Shown one piece after another: positions 10,111 to 21,748 of a stretch of DNA of 64,000 nt (the first letter of the stretch is position 1; each line of letters starts with the position of its first letter). The stretch lies in assembly GCF_027579695.1 (NCBI RefSeq), contig NC_083570.1, forward strand, positions 12,934,551 to 12,998,550, in the 5' to 3' direction. The position numbers and the translations under genes are program-made. The DNA comes from Neoarius graeffei (Eukaryota; Chordata; Actinopteri; Siluriformes; Ariidae). Under the pieces are notes generated by a model that was not told the origin of the DNA, did no database searches, and saw only the letters and a list, made by a program, of their open reading frames with translations.

Positions 10111-11107
10111 ATCACATTTTGTTATTCATTCGTTGTTGTTTGTTTTAATTTCTAGTTTACCAATAAATGTCAACAGGCAATGACATTGGAACCATATGAA
10201 AATCCAGGTCAAAGGTCAATTTTTTTTAAATTGAGATTTTAAATTTACATTTACAAATAGAAAATGTCTTCTGATATAGTGATAAGTGGTAGATATTTAC
10301 AACAAACTGCAAAATATATATTTTCTGAATGGAATAGAAAAATCTGAATATTTCAAGCATGTAATTTTTTATATGCTAGGAATTTAATTCTGGTCTAATT
10401 CTATTTATTGCAGTAGGATTCCAAATACTCTATAAACATTCCATTCTGTTATGAATCAGGAAAAATTATTATAAATCACAGCACTTTTATTTCTTTAAAG
10501 TAGTTAATCTACTTCAACAATGTTACACAAAGATTGATCCATAACAGTTGTAAATGTCACTTAATTCCACAGGGTGTCGATAATGGTGGACACCGCTGAA
10601 AGTGATATCGACACCTCACGTGACTTCTCAAACATGCGTTTAGATACAAAATGGCGATTGACAAATGAATGAGTAAGAAAAAATGAGAAGATCATGAAAT
10701 ATCGGTGAATTTGATCAGTAAAAACATGTCCATGATCTTTCCACCATGCTTACCTGCGATGCTAAACGTTCCGGGTTTTCCTCAAATTGCTGATCATGCT
10801 AAAAAAAATCCATCTCAGGTAATGAGCTGTGTCATCAGACAAGATCAAAGGGTGAAGGCGGGTCTTCCGGTTGATTAATTAACCAATAATAACTGTTCTG
10901 AAACTCACCTTTGTAAAATTGCTTTTTATTGGTAAATAGGAAAAGGTATCAATAATTATGGAATGTCAATAATTGTAGCCGCTGCTCTATTATTATTATT
11001 CGGCTTTGGCCACTAGGTGGCAGTGAAACGTGTAACTCGCTCATCACATTAATCAAAACCCACGATTGTGTAGAATGGAAGGAATGAAGGCACACAGACC
11101 CAAATGA
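10111..11107. other. Unassigned, with cgataat-type inverted motifs
   Basis: There is no coding potential. A segment from about 10569 (gtgtcgataatggtgg) to 10990 (caataattgtagccgctgctc) has end sequences resembling those near 25964-26195, which read agcggcggctacaattatcgacacc. It may be a short, old DNA transposon; target duplications could not be settled. Confidence 0.4.
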
Positions 11108-11469
11108 AATAACCCTCTTAGATCTGTAATTCAGGGTTTTAGTGGCAATTCGAGGGAATGTGGGGCCCCAGGCAGGAAAATGCAACAGGTTTTCCTGTCA
11201 TTTTTTCCTTCTTTATTGTAATTTTGTGACCCAGATGCCTTTATAAAGGATCAGTATGATTAGGCAACTCCAGGATAACTGTTTGAAAGTGTTGGTGTTA
11301 TATTCTGTGTGCTGGTTCTGGCACTAGATCAGTTTTCCACATGAAATAAACCACTGTTACGTCACGGAGGCTACAACAGAACACCTTGGGTTTTACACTC
11401 AGCAGATACTTTTCTTTAAATTTAAAAGACGAAACTATCAAGACAATCTGACAAATTCTAGCATGAGAA
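11108..11469 (+). repeat. finTRIM-associated 5' module, copy A
   Basis: These 362 bp, from aataaccctcttagatctg to agcatgagaa, recur almost unchanged at 57078-57440, directly upstream of the third finTRIM unit. Here they lie about 8 kb upstream of unit 1, separated from it by an LTR element. Probably part of the ancestral duplicated unit, though a dispersed repeat cannot be excluded. Confidence 0.75.
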
Positions 11470-11738
11470 ATAGTGAAAAAATTCACATTACATGCTCCAA
11501 ACTGAGGACCAACTGCTCGCTTATGGAACACCATTTAAGTCAATGTTAATGTGATAATTTAATTTAAACACAATCCTCATCTTTTTGTGGCAAAGTGGTG
11601 GGGTTTTTAGCAAGCGACTATGCCACCTGGGGAATTTCACCCCAAGAATTCTACCGGTGCAAAATAGCTTCACCTTTAAGGACACAGGTTCGAATACATA
11701 CAAGAGCAGGAGACGTGATTTCCATCAAAAATACAATC

Positions 11739-12111
11739 TCATCTCATTATCTCTAGCCGCTTTATCCTTCTACAGGGTCGCAGGCAAGCTGGAGCCTATC
11801 CCAGCTGACTACGGGCGAAAGGCGGGGTACACCCTGGACAAGTCGCCAGGTCATCACAGGGCTGACACATAGACACAGACAACCATTCACACTCACATTC
11901 ACACCTACGGTCAATTTAGAGTCACCAGTTAACCTAACCTGCATGTCTTTGGACTGTGGGGGAAACCGGAGCACCCGGAGGAAACCCACGCGGACACGGG
12001 GAGAACATGCAAACTCCGCACAGAAAGGCCCTCGCCGGCCCCGGGGCTCGAACCCAGGACCTTCTTGCTGTGAGGCGACAGCGCTAACCACTACACCACC
12101 GTGCCGCCCGC
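11739..12111 (-). mobile_element. V-SINE, copy 2
   Basis: Full V-SINE in minus orientation with a 13-bp target duplication caaaaatacaatc (11726-11738 and 12112-12124). The uninserted site survives in the other LTR at about 17105-17117. Confidence 0.95.
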
Positions 12112-12845
12112 CAAAAATACAATCATTTTTATTTACATTAATGCTATATGATCAGTTCACTCAAGCATCCACGATGTCACATACAATATATATAAAAAAA
12201 AAATACAAATAAAAAGACCATGGGGGAAGGAAGACACAGGACCACAGCGTGGTTTATCTAGTATGGAGAAAAGAAGGCAAGGCGGTAGCTTACGGCAGTC
12301 AGCGAGGATAAAGGCTAAAAACACACCACACTTGGAAACAGCAATAAAGCAAACCACAGCAAATCACAACAAATAGGACAAAAAAAAAAACACAGCACAC
12401 AATCAAAAGAAAGAGTAGATCACCAAATGTGCACGAAGAATAGGACCGTGAGGGAAGGGGGGTTCCACCACCAGACTGCTTGGGCCAATCAGCACCTGTC
12501 TTATACACACACACACACAAGACAGAGAAGAGCAACGGAAGATTAGTATCAGAGCAGACACGGTTCGCCCTACGAAGGCTACAAAAATTAGTATCCTAAA
12601 TACTACTTAACTTGCTTGCCCCAGAGCATGAGGGCTTTCCTCATTACACAAGATAGATGGCCGCTGCCAGTGATCCCCCGATGGTCTAAAATAAAATATA
12701 CAAGCCAAAGCCAATGAGACAATGAGCACACCCAAACACATACACACTCACGCAGCTCTCCAATGGAAACTGTAATTAGAGTAAAAGAAAACAAAGAAAC
12801 AAAAAAAATTAAACGCTAAAAGTAAATATACCGAATATACCCACA

Positions 12846-13828
12846 CAGGGGCGCCGCCAGAAATTTTGGGCCCCATGAAAGATTAGAATTTTGGGCCCCC
12901 CAACTTTGCCCACCCTCGTCACAATTGCACTATTGTCATTATTTGACTTTTGATAGCCCATGGACCTTGAGTTTGACTGGTGTCCATTATTAGCAACACT
13001 TTAATCTAGCAAACTGTATATGGCGCTTGCTCATTAAAAACTTCAATCCTAAAGCATTTATGGGTTGTATTGCTGCTTACCTCCTTCTCCAAAAGGGGGT
13101 TCAGTGGTTTGGTAGGGTGGAGATCCCCCTGAGGCTGAATCTGTGCATATTTAGGGCACCCCATTAGTTATGAAACTGGTTATTAGCACTAGTTATTAGC
13201 ACCAGCATAATGTAATATTTCATCTTGTTTATCACACAAGTCAGTTCAGTTATTAAAATGGAAAAAATGTCACTGTACAAACTGTAAAAGTGTTCTCTTG
13301 ATAGGCTAATCCAACCACGTTCATACTGTTCATTTACCATTCGCTAATAATTTGAACACACATGTGAGCGATAGCTACCTTTCTTTGGGAAAAACTGAGT
13401 GACCAGTTGCCTGCCTCTCCGGTCCCTCTCAGCTTTCAGCTGCCTTTCTTTATGTTTTTGACAGCCACTCTTCATATTTAGCGATCATAGACTGTATGCA
13501 CTCCACTGCTGGCTGGCTGCTGCACCGCGACACAGCAGCAAGTAGCATTGCACTGATCAGCACACAGATTTAATGCATTGTGCTTCTACCAGAACTAGAC
13601 CGTACCATTTCGCAAAAGGGGGAGGGTTAAATGACAATATGTTGAAGAACTCAAGAAATAGACAACCTTGTTCAATTAGCTCATTTTACCAGATGGAATA
13701 TTGCATTGTTGTTATTTCAAAAGTCTTATTAAAATCATTAAAAGCATATTATCAGCCCCTTAAAGGGCCCCATGGCAGTGCTGGGCCCCTAGAATTGTTC
13801 TAACCTTCCCCCCCCGGCAGCACCCATG
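12846..13828. mobile_element. Non-autonomous hAT element (caggggcg type)
   Basis: Ends caggggcgccgccag and, inverted, catgggtgctgccgg. An exact 8-bp duplication tacccaca (12838-12845 and 13829-13836) flanks it, diagnostic of hAT transposition. No transposase is encoded. A relative lies at 58933-60168. Confidence 0.9.
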
Positions 13829-14285
13829 TACCCACACTACAAATAACTAAATCACAGCTGGCCACCTAAATGGCACACCAGACAAAGCACACATAAAAAC
13901 AACCAAAGAAAAATGGAAACAAAACAGCAGCGGTCAAATGTGGAATAAGCGGCAGTCGGACTTGGCCGCAGTGACTGGAACGTTGCGCTGGTTTCGAGTG
14001 GATAAAATGACCAAAAAGTGTCTAAGCTGCTTCACATTCAGACGAGCCACCAGGCATTCAGATGGGCCACCAGGCAGTACTGGATAAAGCAGCAGGCAGA
14101 CGGGGTAAATTAACAAATGCTTAATGAAAGCAAGCCGAACGCGGAAGGTTAAACTCTCGTTGGGCTTGGCAGAGCCCCTCGGCCAGATACAACGAAATCT
14201 GAAAAGCGGTTGTAACGAGCGCACGATCTCTCCGAAAATCCAGTAACTTTAAGCCTCGAGTTGCCAGCGAGTCGCAAAATGCGCA

Positions 14286-14322
<37 letters not shown>

Positions 14323-14602
14323 AAGCTCCTGCAATGGGGGTGAGAAAAAAAAAAAAAACCTGCCCAACGGCAACCTGGCTGGAGCATATATAGCCATTCG
14401 GACCCGCCCTCCAATTACCGGCGCTCCTGTCAGCTGGCAGCACAGGACCACCTAGTCACCTGCTACAATCCACCCCCCCCCCTTTTTGTGTCGTCGGCCC
14501 GACGATACAGCATTGAACAGAGGTGACTGGCGGCGACACCAGTCAACTATGGGGTCCCGCGAATGGGTTGTGGGAGGTGATGTGGGTTGGAATATCGACC
14601 AG

Positions 14603-15007
14603 TCATGAGCTGAAAACAGTCTGATAACTTTCTAGCAAGGCTTTGACCTGACCCCGCTCTGACTCAGACAAGCTTGACAGCTCCAATGCCTCGATCTGCT
14701 CTGATATACTAAGTCCTGGTATTAGCATGGTCTGGGAACTGACTACGGCTATAGCAGTGGGAACCTCAGTTACCCCCTTTGGCACACTGACCACATATAC
14801 ATGCTGTAGTGTGCCTAATAAAGTATGTGAAAAAAGAAAGGCATCAGAAGTGCCTACATTGACTACGGGGATTGAGGCAGTACCACCACTGACCTTAACC
14901 AGTGCCGGGGAGGCCAACAATCCAGTGGGGAGGCCAGACTCTGGGGGCTCAAACATGGCTATGCCGTTGCTATAAATGGCTGAACAAGTAGACAGAACAA
15001 ACTTCAT
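14603..15007 (-). pseudogene. Protease-RT spacer of the long-LTR element
   Basis: The open frame contains the linker usually found between protease and reverse transcriptase (ending SLSESERGQVKALLESYQTVFS). It then stops where RT should begin, and only about 130 bp remain before the 3' LTR. A short break separates it from the protease frame. It marks precisely where pol was lost. Confidence 0.7.
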
Positions 15008-15031
15008 ACTGCTCGCAGGTACTCTGCATGC

Positions 15032-15553
15032 TCAGTCATCACGTACCTTTACACGCCTCGGCTGACCAGATGGTAACTCCACCTCCACTTGATGACACTG
15101 CTGTAAGGCCTCCTTGACTAGCGGGGGAGCATGCAACACGGAAGTTACTTCAAACAATGCCGGGCCGTGCTGCCCAAACAACTCACGGTAGCACCGACCC
15201 AACACATTCATACCTAGCCCACCGGGGACCCTAGAGCCCATGGTGCCAGGAAGGTCTTTAATCACCAAGATGCCACAACCTGGCAGAGTTTTACCACACA
15301 GCTCTACCTTGAGTTCCAGATAGCCAACATACGGGATAGACAACCCATTTACTGCTCTGAGCTGCAGCCATTGACAAGACCGAAGCCGGTCCAGGCCTTG
15401 GGCCTCAAAGTGCTTAACAAAAAACGTCTCAGTAACTGTAGACACCATAGAACCAGTATCTATTAAGCAAGGAACCAATACACCACCAGTGGACACATCC
15501 AGATGCAGGCAAGTGGACATCAGGCTGGCTACCCCTCCCAAATGGCCCTTCAA
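15032..15553 (-). pseudogene. Aspartic protease of the long-LTR element
   Basis: The frame encodes a retropepsin-type protease with the catalytic DTGS in CLIDTGSMVSTV and a later hydrophobic GCGILVIKDLPG strand that fits the flap and core region. It would process gag. It is open for 173 codons and followed by the protease-RT spacer. Since the element lacks RT and integrase, the protease is at most a relic or serves trans-mobilised particles. Confidence 0.75.
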
Positions 15554-15609
15554 CCCCTGTGAGTCAACAATATCCCCACCTAGGCTGTGACTCTGCAGCC
15601 CAGGGGGAG

Positions 15610-16705
15610 TCAGTTTCCCACCGGTGAAGGAGGATGTGGGCGGTCAGTTGTTGCAGGGGGAGCTAACGAAGGGGGATAATGGGGGCAACGCACCCACTCT
15701 CCGTCACACTCACGTGCAAAATGGACAGGTTGATTGCATCTCCGACAGATGAGGGACTGGTCGCACTGGGGGCAGTAAGGCTGCTGCAACCGGGCAAGGC
15801 TCTGTGTCACCTCGTCCAGTTGTCATTGCTGCCTCTTAAGAATTTCCTTCAACTCGTCCATTTCAGACTGCCGAGCTCCGCTACTTACCTATGAGGGTGT
15901 GGAGCCCTGCACCCCAAATTGGATGTCATAGGCAGAAGGAAGAGAATGGCTGCGGCCTCGCGCACCCCCGGGCAGACCCTCACGTTCCCACTGGATGGCC
16001 TCGGATCTAAGTTCTATCATAGTCAGTGACGGTTGCCGGTGCACTAACTGTTTCAGCTCTCTTCTGAGAGCCACATCTAGGACGTACTCGGCAAATTGGT
16101 CCCGCAATAGGGATTCAGCATTCGGCACTGCATCTGGCGCCCGCCTCTTCACTTTGTCCATCAAGCCCAATAGGGCCAAAGAAAACTCTTGCAGAGTTTC
16201 CCCATCCTGTTGCTTACGAGAGAAGAATTGTTCCTGAAGGAATATATATGACTGCGCACAGCCATACAACTCCATCAAAATGCTAATTATCTTTGCTGGA
16301 TCCTGACGATCCACGGCCGGGCGACACTTTATTTCTTCCCTTGCTTCTCCTGCCAGATGGTCATGAAGAAAATCTGCCTGATCCATTGTAGAGAGGCATC
16401 GGACACACATACAGGCCTGTGCTTCTTCCACCCACTCTAATGCTAATACCAGATTTACCACTAAATGTGGGGCACTTACGGTCCCGTGGGACAAAAACCA
16501 ACCTCTCAGCACCAAAAGTGGGACCTTCATTTAACTGGGACCCAGAGGCATTAGCCCCACTAGTGCTGCTGGCTGGTAGTTGGGAATCCCCAGAGCCACC
16601 AGCCTCAGGCTGGATGGGTGCGGTACATTCACGATGCAAGCGCTCATTCTCAACTTTTAGCTGGGTAATCATCTCACGAAGTTCTTGTATATCTGCCTCC
16701 TCCAT
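15610..16705 (-). pseudogene. gag of the long-LTR element
   Basis: It starts MEEADIQELREMITQLK, a coiled-coil N-terminus, and continues through a capsid-like region (PAKIISILMELYGCAQSYIF; ETLQEFSLALLGLMDKVKR) to a zinc knuckle CRRCNQPVHFAREC with intact C-C-H-C spacing. A frameshift lies near 16440, and stops near 15890 and 15823 break the later part. The capsid layout resembles PNMA-like gypsy gag proteins. It is a structural protein that would package the RNA. Confidence 0.8.
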
Positions 16706-16942
16706 AACGATAACAGGCAGGAGTTACCCAACCCAAAAAGAGAAGAAAAAAATTGACTTTACCTGCAGTTATCGAGAGCGATCTAACCAACCTCACACTA
16801 GATGGAGGATCGGCGCCTGGGAGGACCACTGCTGTTTTGTTTCCAGAGAAAAAATAAGACCTGACACTTAACACACAGGAACACACCAAATATCAAATCA
16901 AGATAACAAGAGGATGGAAATCACGTCTTAGAACTCAATGTA

Positions 16943-16960
16943 ATCCTGCTGGCTACGCCA
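16943..16960 (-). other. Primer-binding site, probably tRNA-Ser
   Basis: The plus strand reads aatcctgctggctacgcca up to three bases from the LTR. It matches the 3' end of vertebrate tRNA-Ser (aatcctgccgactacgcca) with two differences. Confidence 0.6.
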
Positions 16961-16963
16961 AAA

Positions 16964-18624
16964 TGTGGCAAAGTGGTGGGGTTTTTAGCAAGCAACTATG
17001 CCACCTGGGGAATTTCACCCCAAGAATTCTACCGGTGCAAAATAGCTTCACCTTTAAGGACACAGGTTCGAATACATACAAGAGCAGGAGACGTGATTTC
17101 CATCAAAAATACAATCATTTTTATTTACATTAATGCTATATGATCAGTTCACTCAAGCATCCACAATGTCACATACAACAATATAAAAAAAATACAAATA
17201 AAAAGACCATGGGGGAAGGAAGACACAGGACCACGGTGTGGTTTATCTAGTATGGAGAAACGGAGGCAAGGCGGTAGCTTACGGCAGTCAGCGAGGAAAA
17301 AGGCTAAAAACACACCACACTTGGAAACAGCAATAAAGCAAACCACAGCAAATCACAACAAATAGGACAAAAAAAAAACATAGCACACAATCAAAAGAAG
17401 GAGCAGATCACCAAATGTGCACGAAGAATAGGACCGTGAGGGAAGGGGGGTTCCACCACCAGACTGCTTGGGCCAGTCAGCACCTGTCTTATCCACACAC
17501 ACACACACACACACTCAAGACAGAGAAGAGCAACAGAAGATTAGTATCAGAGCAGACACGGTTCGTTCTACGAAGGCTACAAAAATTAGTATCCTGAATA
17601 CTACTTAACTTGCTTGCCCCAGAGCATGAGGGCTTTCCGCATTACACAAGATAGATGGCTGCTGCCAGTGATCCCCCCCCCCCGATGGTCTAAAATAAAA
17701 TATACAAGCCAAAGCCAATGAGACAATGAGCACACCCAAACACATACACACTCATGCAGCTCTCCAATGAAAACTGTAATTAGAGTAAAAGAAAACAAAA
17801 CAAAAAAAACGCTAAAAGTAAACAAAAAGAACAACCTCCAACTATCGCCCCTACAAATAAATGTATGCGAAGGCCGCTAGTGCCACCCACGAAGGATAGC
17901 CTGCAGGTTGACTGAAGTGGAGGGCGACCAAGGAGTAGTCCGTAGAACAAGGCCCTGCCCTTTCCCTGCTGTACAGGCCGCAACTTCCCGCTCCGAATAT
18001 ACCCACACTACAAATAACTAAATCAAAGCTGGCCACCTAAATGGCACACCAGACAAAGCACACATAAAAACAACCAAAGAAAAATGGAAACAAAACAGCA
18101 GCGGTCAAACATGGAATAAGCGGCAGTCGGACTTGGCCGCAGTGACTGGAACGTTGTGCCGGTTTCGAGTGGATAAAATGACCAAAAAGTGTCTAAGCTG
18201 CTTCACATTCAGACGAGCCACCAGTCATTCAGACAGGCCACCAGGCAGTACTGGATAAAGCGGCAGGCAGACGGGGCAAATTAACAAACGCTTAATGAAA
18301 GCAAGCCGAAGCAGAAGGTTAAACTCTCGTTGGGCTTGGCAGAGCCCCTCAACCAGATACAACGAAATCTGAAAAGCGGTTGTAACGAGCGCACGATCTC
18401 TCCGAAAATCCAGTAACTTTAAGCCTCGAGTTGCCAGCGAGTCGCAAAACGCACGCGCGCACACACACACACCGAAGCTCCTGCAACGGGGGTGAGAAAA
18501 AAAAAAAAGAAAACCCCTGCCCAACGGCAACCTGGCCGGAGCATATATAGCTATTTGGACCCGCCCTCCAATTACTGGCACTCCCGTCAGCTGGCAGCAC
18601 GGGACCACCTAGTCACCTGCTACA
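16964..18624 (-). repeat. Long-LTR element, 5' LTR (undisturbed)
   Basis: 1661 bp from tgtggcaaag to cctgctaca. It preserves empty sites for the V-SINE and hAT insertions of its partner and is flanked at the right by tttt. Confidence 0.9.
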
Positions 18625-19538
18625 TTTTCATTAACATGAGACTATAAAGCCATGATTTATTTTGGTTCAACTTTGTGATTCCACTCAGTGTTTGTGAAAC
18701 CTGGAATTTTTCTCCGACAGTGAAACTGTAGGAATATTTTATACCTCAAGATTACTGTTTACATCTTCAAAATGTATTTAGATTTCTGTTTCTCTGGCCA
18801 CAGTTATTGTTGTGCCGTGCTTTCTGTGTTACAAAGGCCAGTCGTTCAGACTGTGGAACATATCTTTGTTAGCCAGTTTAGAAAGTCAGTACTCTCTCAT
18901 TCCAATATTTTATGGGCATGACACACACAAGTGCATAAGCAAATGACAAATATTTTTCTAAAGTCATGGAGAAATTATGCTGCATTGCTTTGCCTCAATT
19001 AATGATTTTATACTTCGGGGTCTTTCTGACACTAGGCTCCATTAAGCTGAGGCGAGGAACAATTTACGAGTTCACATATTTAGAGGATCTTGTGTGGAAT
19101 CATCTTGTGTTTCTTCACCACTGATTGCTATCATTGTAAAAGTGCGTAGCGTGTTAAACACAGAATTGCCATTGTGTAGTTAAAACCGTAAGATGTCATA
19201 TGGTGGGAAATACAAGTGAGTCAGTTTTATTTCAAATTCAGCAGAAGTTGTGCTTTAGCCAATGAGAAGCCTCCATTGGGAAGCCAATCAGAAGTCTGTG
19301 TTCAAACAAAGAAAATTCCTTTTTAAAGGATTTTAACTGGAGCCGCCATTTTGTTTTGGGGTGCTTCTAGGGGTGGGTCCCTTGTAGTGGGACAGAGTTT
19401 AAAAATGACTGGTGGAAGTTTAAACTTCAGTGTGTATCCTGGATATCACTCAGTGCTCAAATTGTTTTATACAATAAAAGCACTTCATTGTGACTTCTTT
19501 CATGTCAGTGTATTTTTGGCTATGTTTAAGGTTCAGAC
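18625..19538. other. Upstream region of the finTRIM array
   Basis: Non-coding. It holds CCAAT-type motifs near 19258-19290 (gccaatgag, gccaatcag) and a TATA-like tttttaaagg. Whether this is the array promoter is not established. Confidence 0.4.
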
Positions 19539-20049
19539 TTCCACAACATAACTCACGTCATGAAGGAAAACACCAATCACACATGATCACTGTACTCCTC
19601 CTCCTTCTCTCTTTCTCCAATTCTTTCCCCCTCCCTTTCTCTCTCTCACACACACACACACACACATGCACAGAAGCAGGACATGACTCCTCATTTCAGA
19701 GGAAACGAAACTCAGAGTACCTCTTTCAGGGTGTGAGTTCAAGAAAAGGGCCGAGGCCAGTATATCAGTAGATCAGCTTTCAGTGGATCAGTTCATGTGT
19801 CCAGTTTGTCTGGATCTACTGAAGGATCCAGTGGCGATCCCCTGTGATCACAGTTTCTGTAAGGTGTGCATTAATGACTGCTGGGATCAGGATGATAAGA
19901 GCGGAGTTTATTGCTGTCCTCAGTGCGGAGACACTTTCACTCCAAGGCCTGTTCTACGCAGAAACAACATGCTGGATGAAGTGGTGGAGAAACTGAAGAA
20001 GAAGAAGAAGACTGAAGTCCAAGCTGCTTCTCCTGCTTACTGTTACACT
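19539..20049 (+). repeat. Tandem duplicate of finTRIM 5' region and RING exon
   Basis: This block, starting ttccacaacataactcacg, recurs with a 520-bp offset at 20059-20580. It covers leader, start region and RING-coding sequence and ends inside exon 1, making a truncated unit 1 directly upstream of the intact unit 2. Confidence 0.85.
19701..19712 (+). promoter_or_regulatory. ETS-IRF composite / ISRE-like motif
   Basis: ggaaacgaaact fits GGAAnnGAAA and the core of an interferon-stimulated response element. The matching spots in unit 2 (agaaaacaaaact) and unit 3 (ggaaacaaaact) have lost the G. It lies close to the leader, so it may be transcribed rather than promoter sequence. Confidence 0.35.
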
Positions 20050-20055
20050 GCATGA
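19747..20055 (+). pseudogene. finTRIM unit 1: truncated RING exon, start codon lost
   Basis: The frame encodes a finTRIM N-terminus with a full C3HC4 RING (CPVCLDLL, PCDHSFCKVC, CCPQC). The start codon corresponding to that of unit 2 is AGG at 19747, so translation could only begin at an internal ATG (19783) that removes little of the RING. The frame ends in TGA just where the tandem duplication joins the leader of unit 2. It lacks B-boxes, coiled coil and B30.2. A RING-only peptide of about 90 residues is conceivable but no evidence supports it. Confidence 0.8.
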
Positions 20056-20266
20056 GATTTCCACAACATAACTCACGTCATGAAGGAAAACACCAATCAC
20101 ACATGAGCTCTGTACTCCTCCTCCTTCTTTCTCTCTCTCTCATTCTTTCCCCCTCGCTTTCTCTCTCATGCCCTTTCTTAGACACACAAAAGCAGGAAGT
20201 GACTTGTCATTTCAGAGAAAACAAAACTTAGTCTCTCTCTCTCTCTCACTGTGTGAGTTCAGGAAA

Positions 20267-20505
20267 ATGTCCGAAGACAATATTTCAGTAGATCAGGACC
20301 AGTTCCTCTGTTCAGTTTGTCTGGATCTACTGAAGGATCCAGTGACGATCCCCTGTGGTCACAGTTTCTGTAAGGTGTGTATTAATGACTGCTGGGATCA
20401 GGATGAGAAGAGCGGAGTTTATCGCTGTCCTCAGTGCAGAGACACTTTCACTCCAAGGCCTGTTCTACGCAGAAACAATATGCTGGCTGAAGTGGTGGAG
20501 AAACT

Positions 20506-20537
<32 letters not shown>

Positions 20538-21682
20538 CTGAAGTCCAAGCTGCTTCTCCTGCTCACTGTTACGCTGGACCTGGAGATGTGGAGTGTGATT
20601 TCTGCACTGGGAGAAAACACAAAGCCGTCAAGTCCTGTCTGATGTGTCTGGCCTCCTTCTGTGAAAATCATCTGAAACCTCACTATGAAGTTCCTGCTTT
20701 GAAAAAGCACAAGTTAGTCGAAGCTTCTGGAAATCTACAAGAGATGATCTGCTCTGAGCATGATGAAGCGTTGAAGCTCTACTGTCGTACTGACCAAAGC
20801 TTCATCTGTTATCTGTGTATGACAGATGAACACAAAAGCCACGACACCGTCTCAGTTAAAGCATACAGAAGTGAAAAACAGGTGAGAAATGCAAGTCTAA
20901 TTTATTCAGAGTCATTTCATACAGTTTACATTTCTAATCTAAAGTGGCTGAAGGTTTTCACTCGAAGCAGAAGCCACACCTTATTTCACTTCTTTGATCT
21001 TTCGGTCTCCGTCTTTAAATGACTGATGAGTTTGATCAGTTCTGGCTCTGGGATTAGATTGGACGACCTCCTGCTTTACTCAGATTTAGGATGATATTTT
21101 TATCGTAATAATGATGATAATGTTGAAATGAGTTTAAGTTAATGGTGGAGTTGTTGATGCAAAGCAACATGATATTCTGACAATCATGTCAACGGACTCA
21201 GTTTTATTCATAATAAAAAACACATCAAGGAATAAATGTTGTTGCTGTTATTTGTGATGTGACCCAGTGGTTCTCACTCATAGTCCTGAAATACTAAAAT
21301 ACATTTGAGTGTTTAACTTCAGTGAACTTTAAAACCCCCAACATCCAGCCTTTTACACTTTAATAAGGTGCTCCGTAGAACCTGAGTGAACTTTAACCCT
21401 TTATCTGCAGGTAATATTCACCCACTGAGCTCATAACCTCATCATGTATAAACAGTGAAATGGATTTTATTTGTCCTCAGAGTGAGTTAAAGGAGGAGCA
21501 GATGAAATCCCAGCAGAAAATCCAGGAGAAGCAGAAGAAGGTGCAGGAGCTGAAACAGGCTGTGAACATTATAAAGGTGAGCAGTGAGCAGAGACAGAGC
21601 TGCTCCTAGAAACACACACAACATGGATAACGAGTCATTTACAGTCCCAGTAAGAGAGGGAATGATAGAGGAGCTTTAAATC

Positions 21683-21748
<66 letters not shown>

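Larger units (their letters stand above)
11586..14467 (-). repeat. Long-LTR element, 3' LTR with two later insertions
   Basis: It matches 16964-18624 but is interrupted by a V-SINE (11739-12111) and a hAT element (12846-13828), and lacks ~180 bp present at 17820-18000 in the other LTR. A CA tract at 14290-14321 is longer than in the partner. The C/T-rich tract at 14468-14487 just inside it is the purine tract of the minus strand. Confidence 0.88.
11586..18624 (-). mobile_element. Long-LTR gypsy-like element lacking RT and integrase
   Basis: Two LTRs beginning tgtggcaaagtgg and ending cacctgctaca (plus strand) flank about 2.5 kb. The internal part holds, on the minus strand, a primer site, gag with zinc knuckle, a protease and a short pro-RT spacer, and then the purine tract and 3' LTR. 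Reverse transcriptase, RNase H and integrase are absent, so it would need enzymes in trans. Candidate 4-bp duplication tttt flanks it. The LTR is about 1.66 kb in its undisturbed copy, unusually long. Confidence 0.87.

Noticed and set aside
11943..12212. Repeated small open frames (MSLDCGGNRSTRRKP-type) in several places
   Set aside because: They are translations of the V-SINE core, identical at every SINE copy, and not genes.
14121..14451. Overlapping minus-strand frames rich in Val-Cys runs
   Set aside because: They derive from a CA microsatellite inside an LTR.
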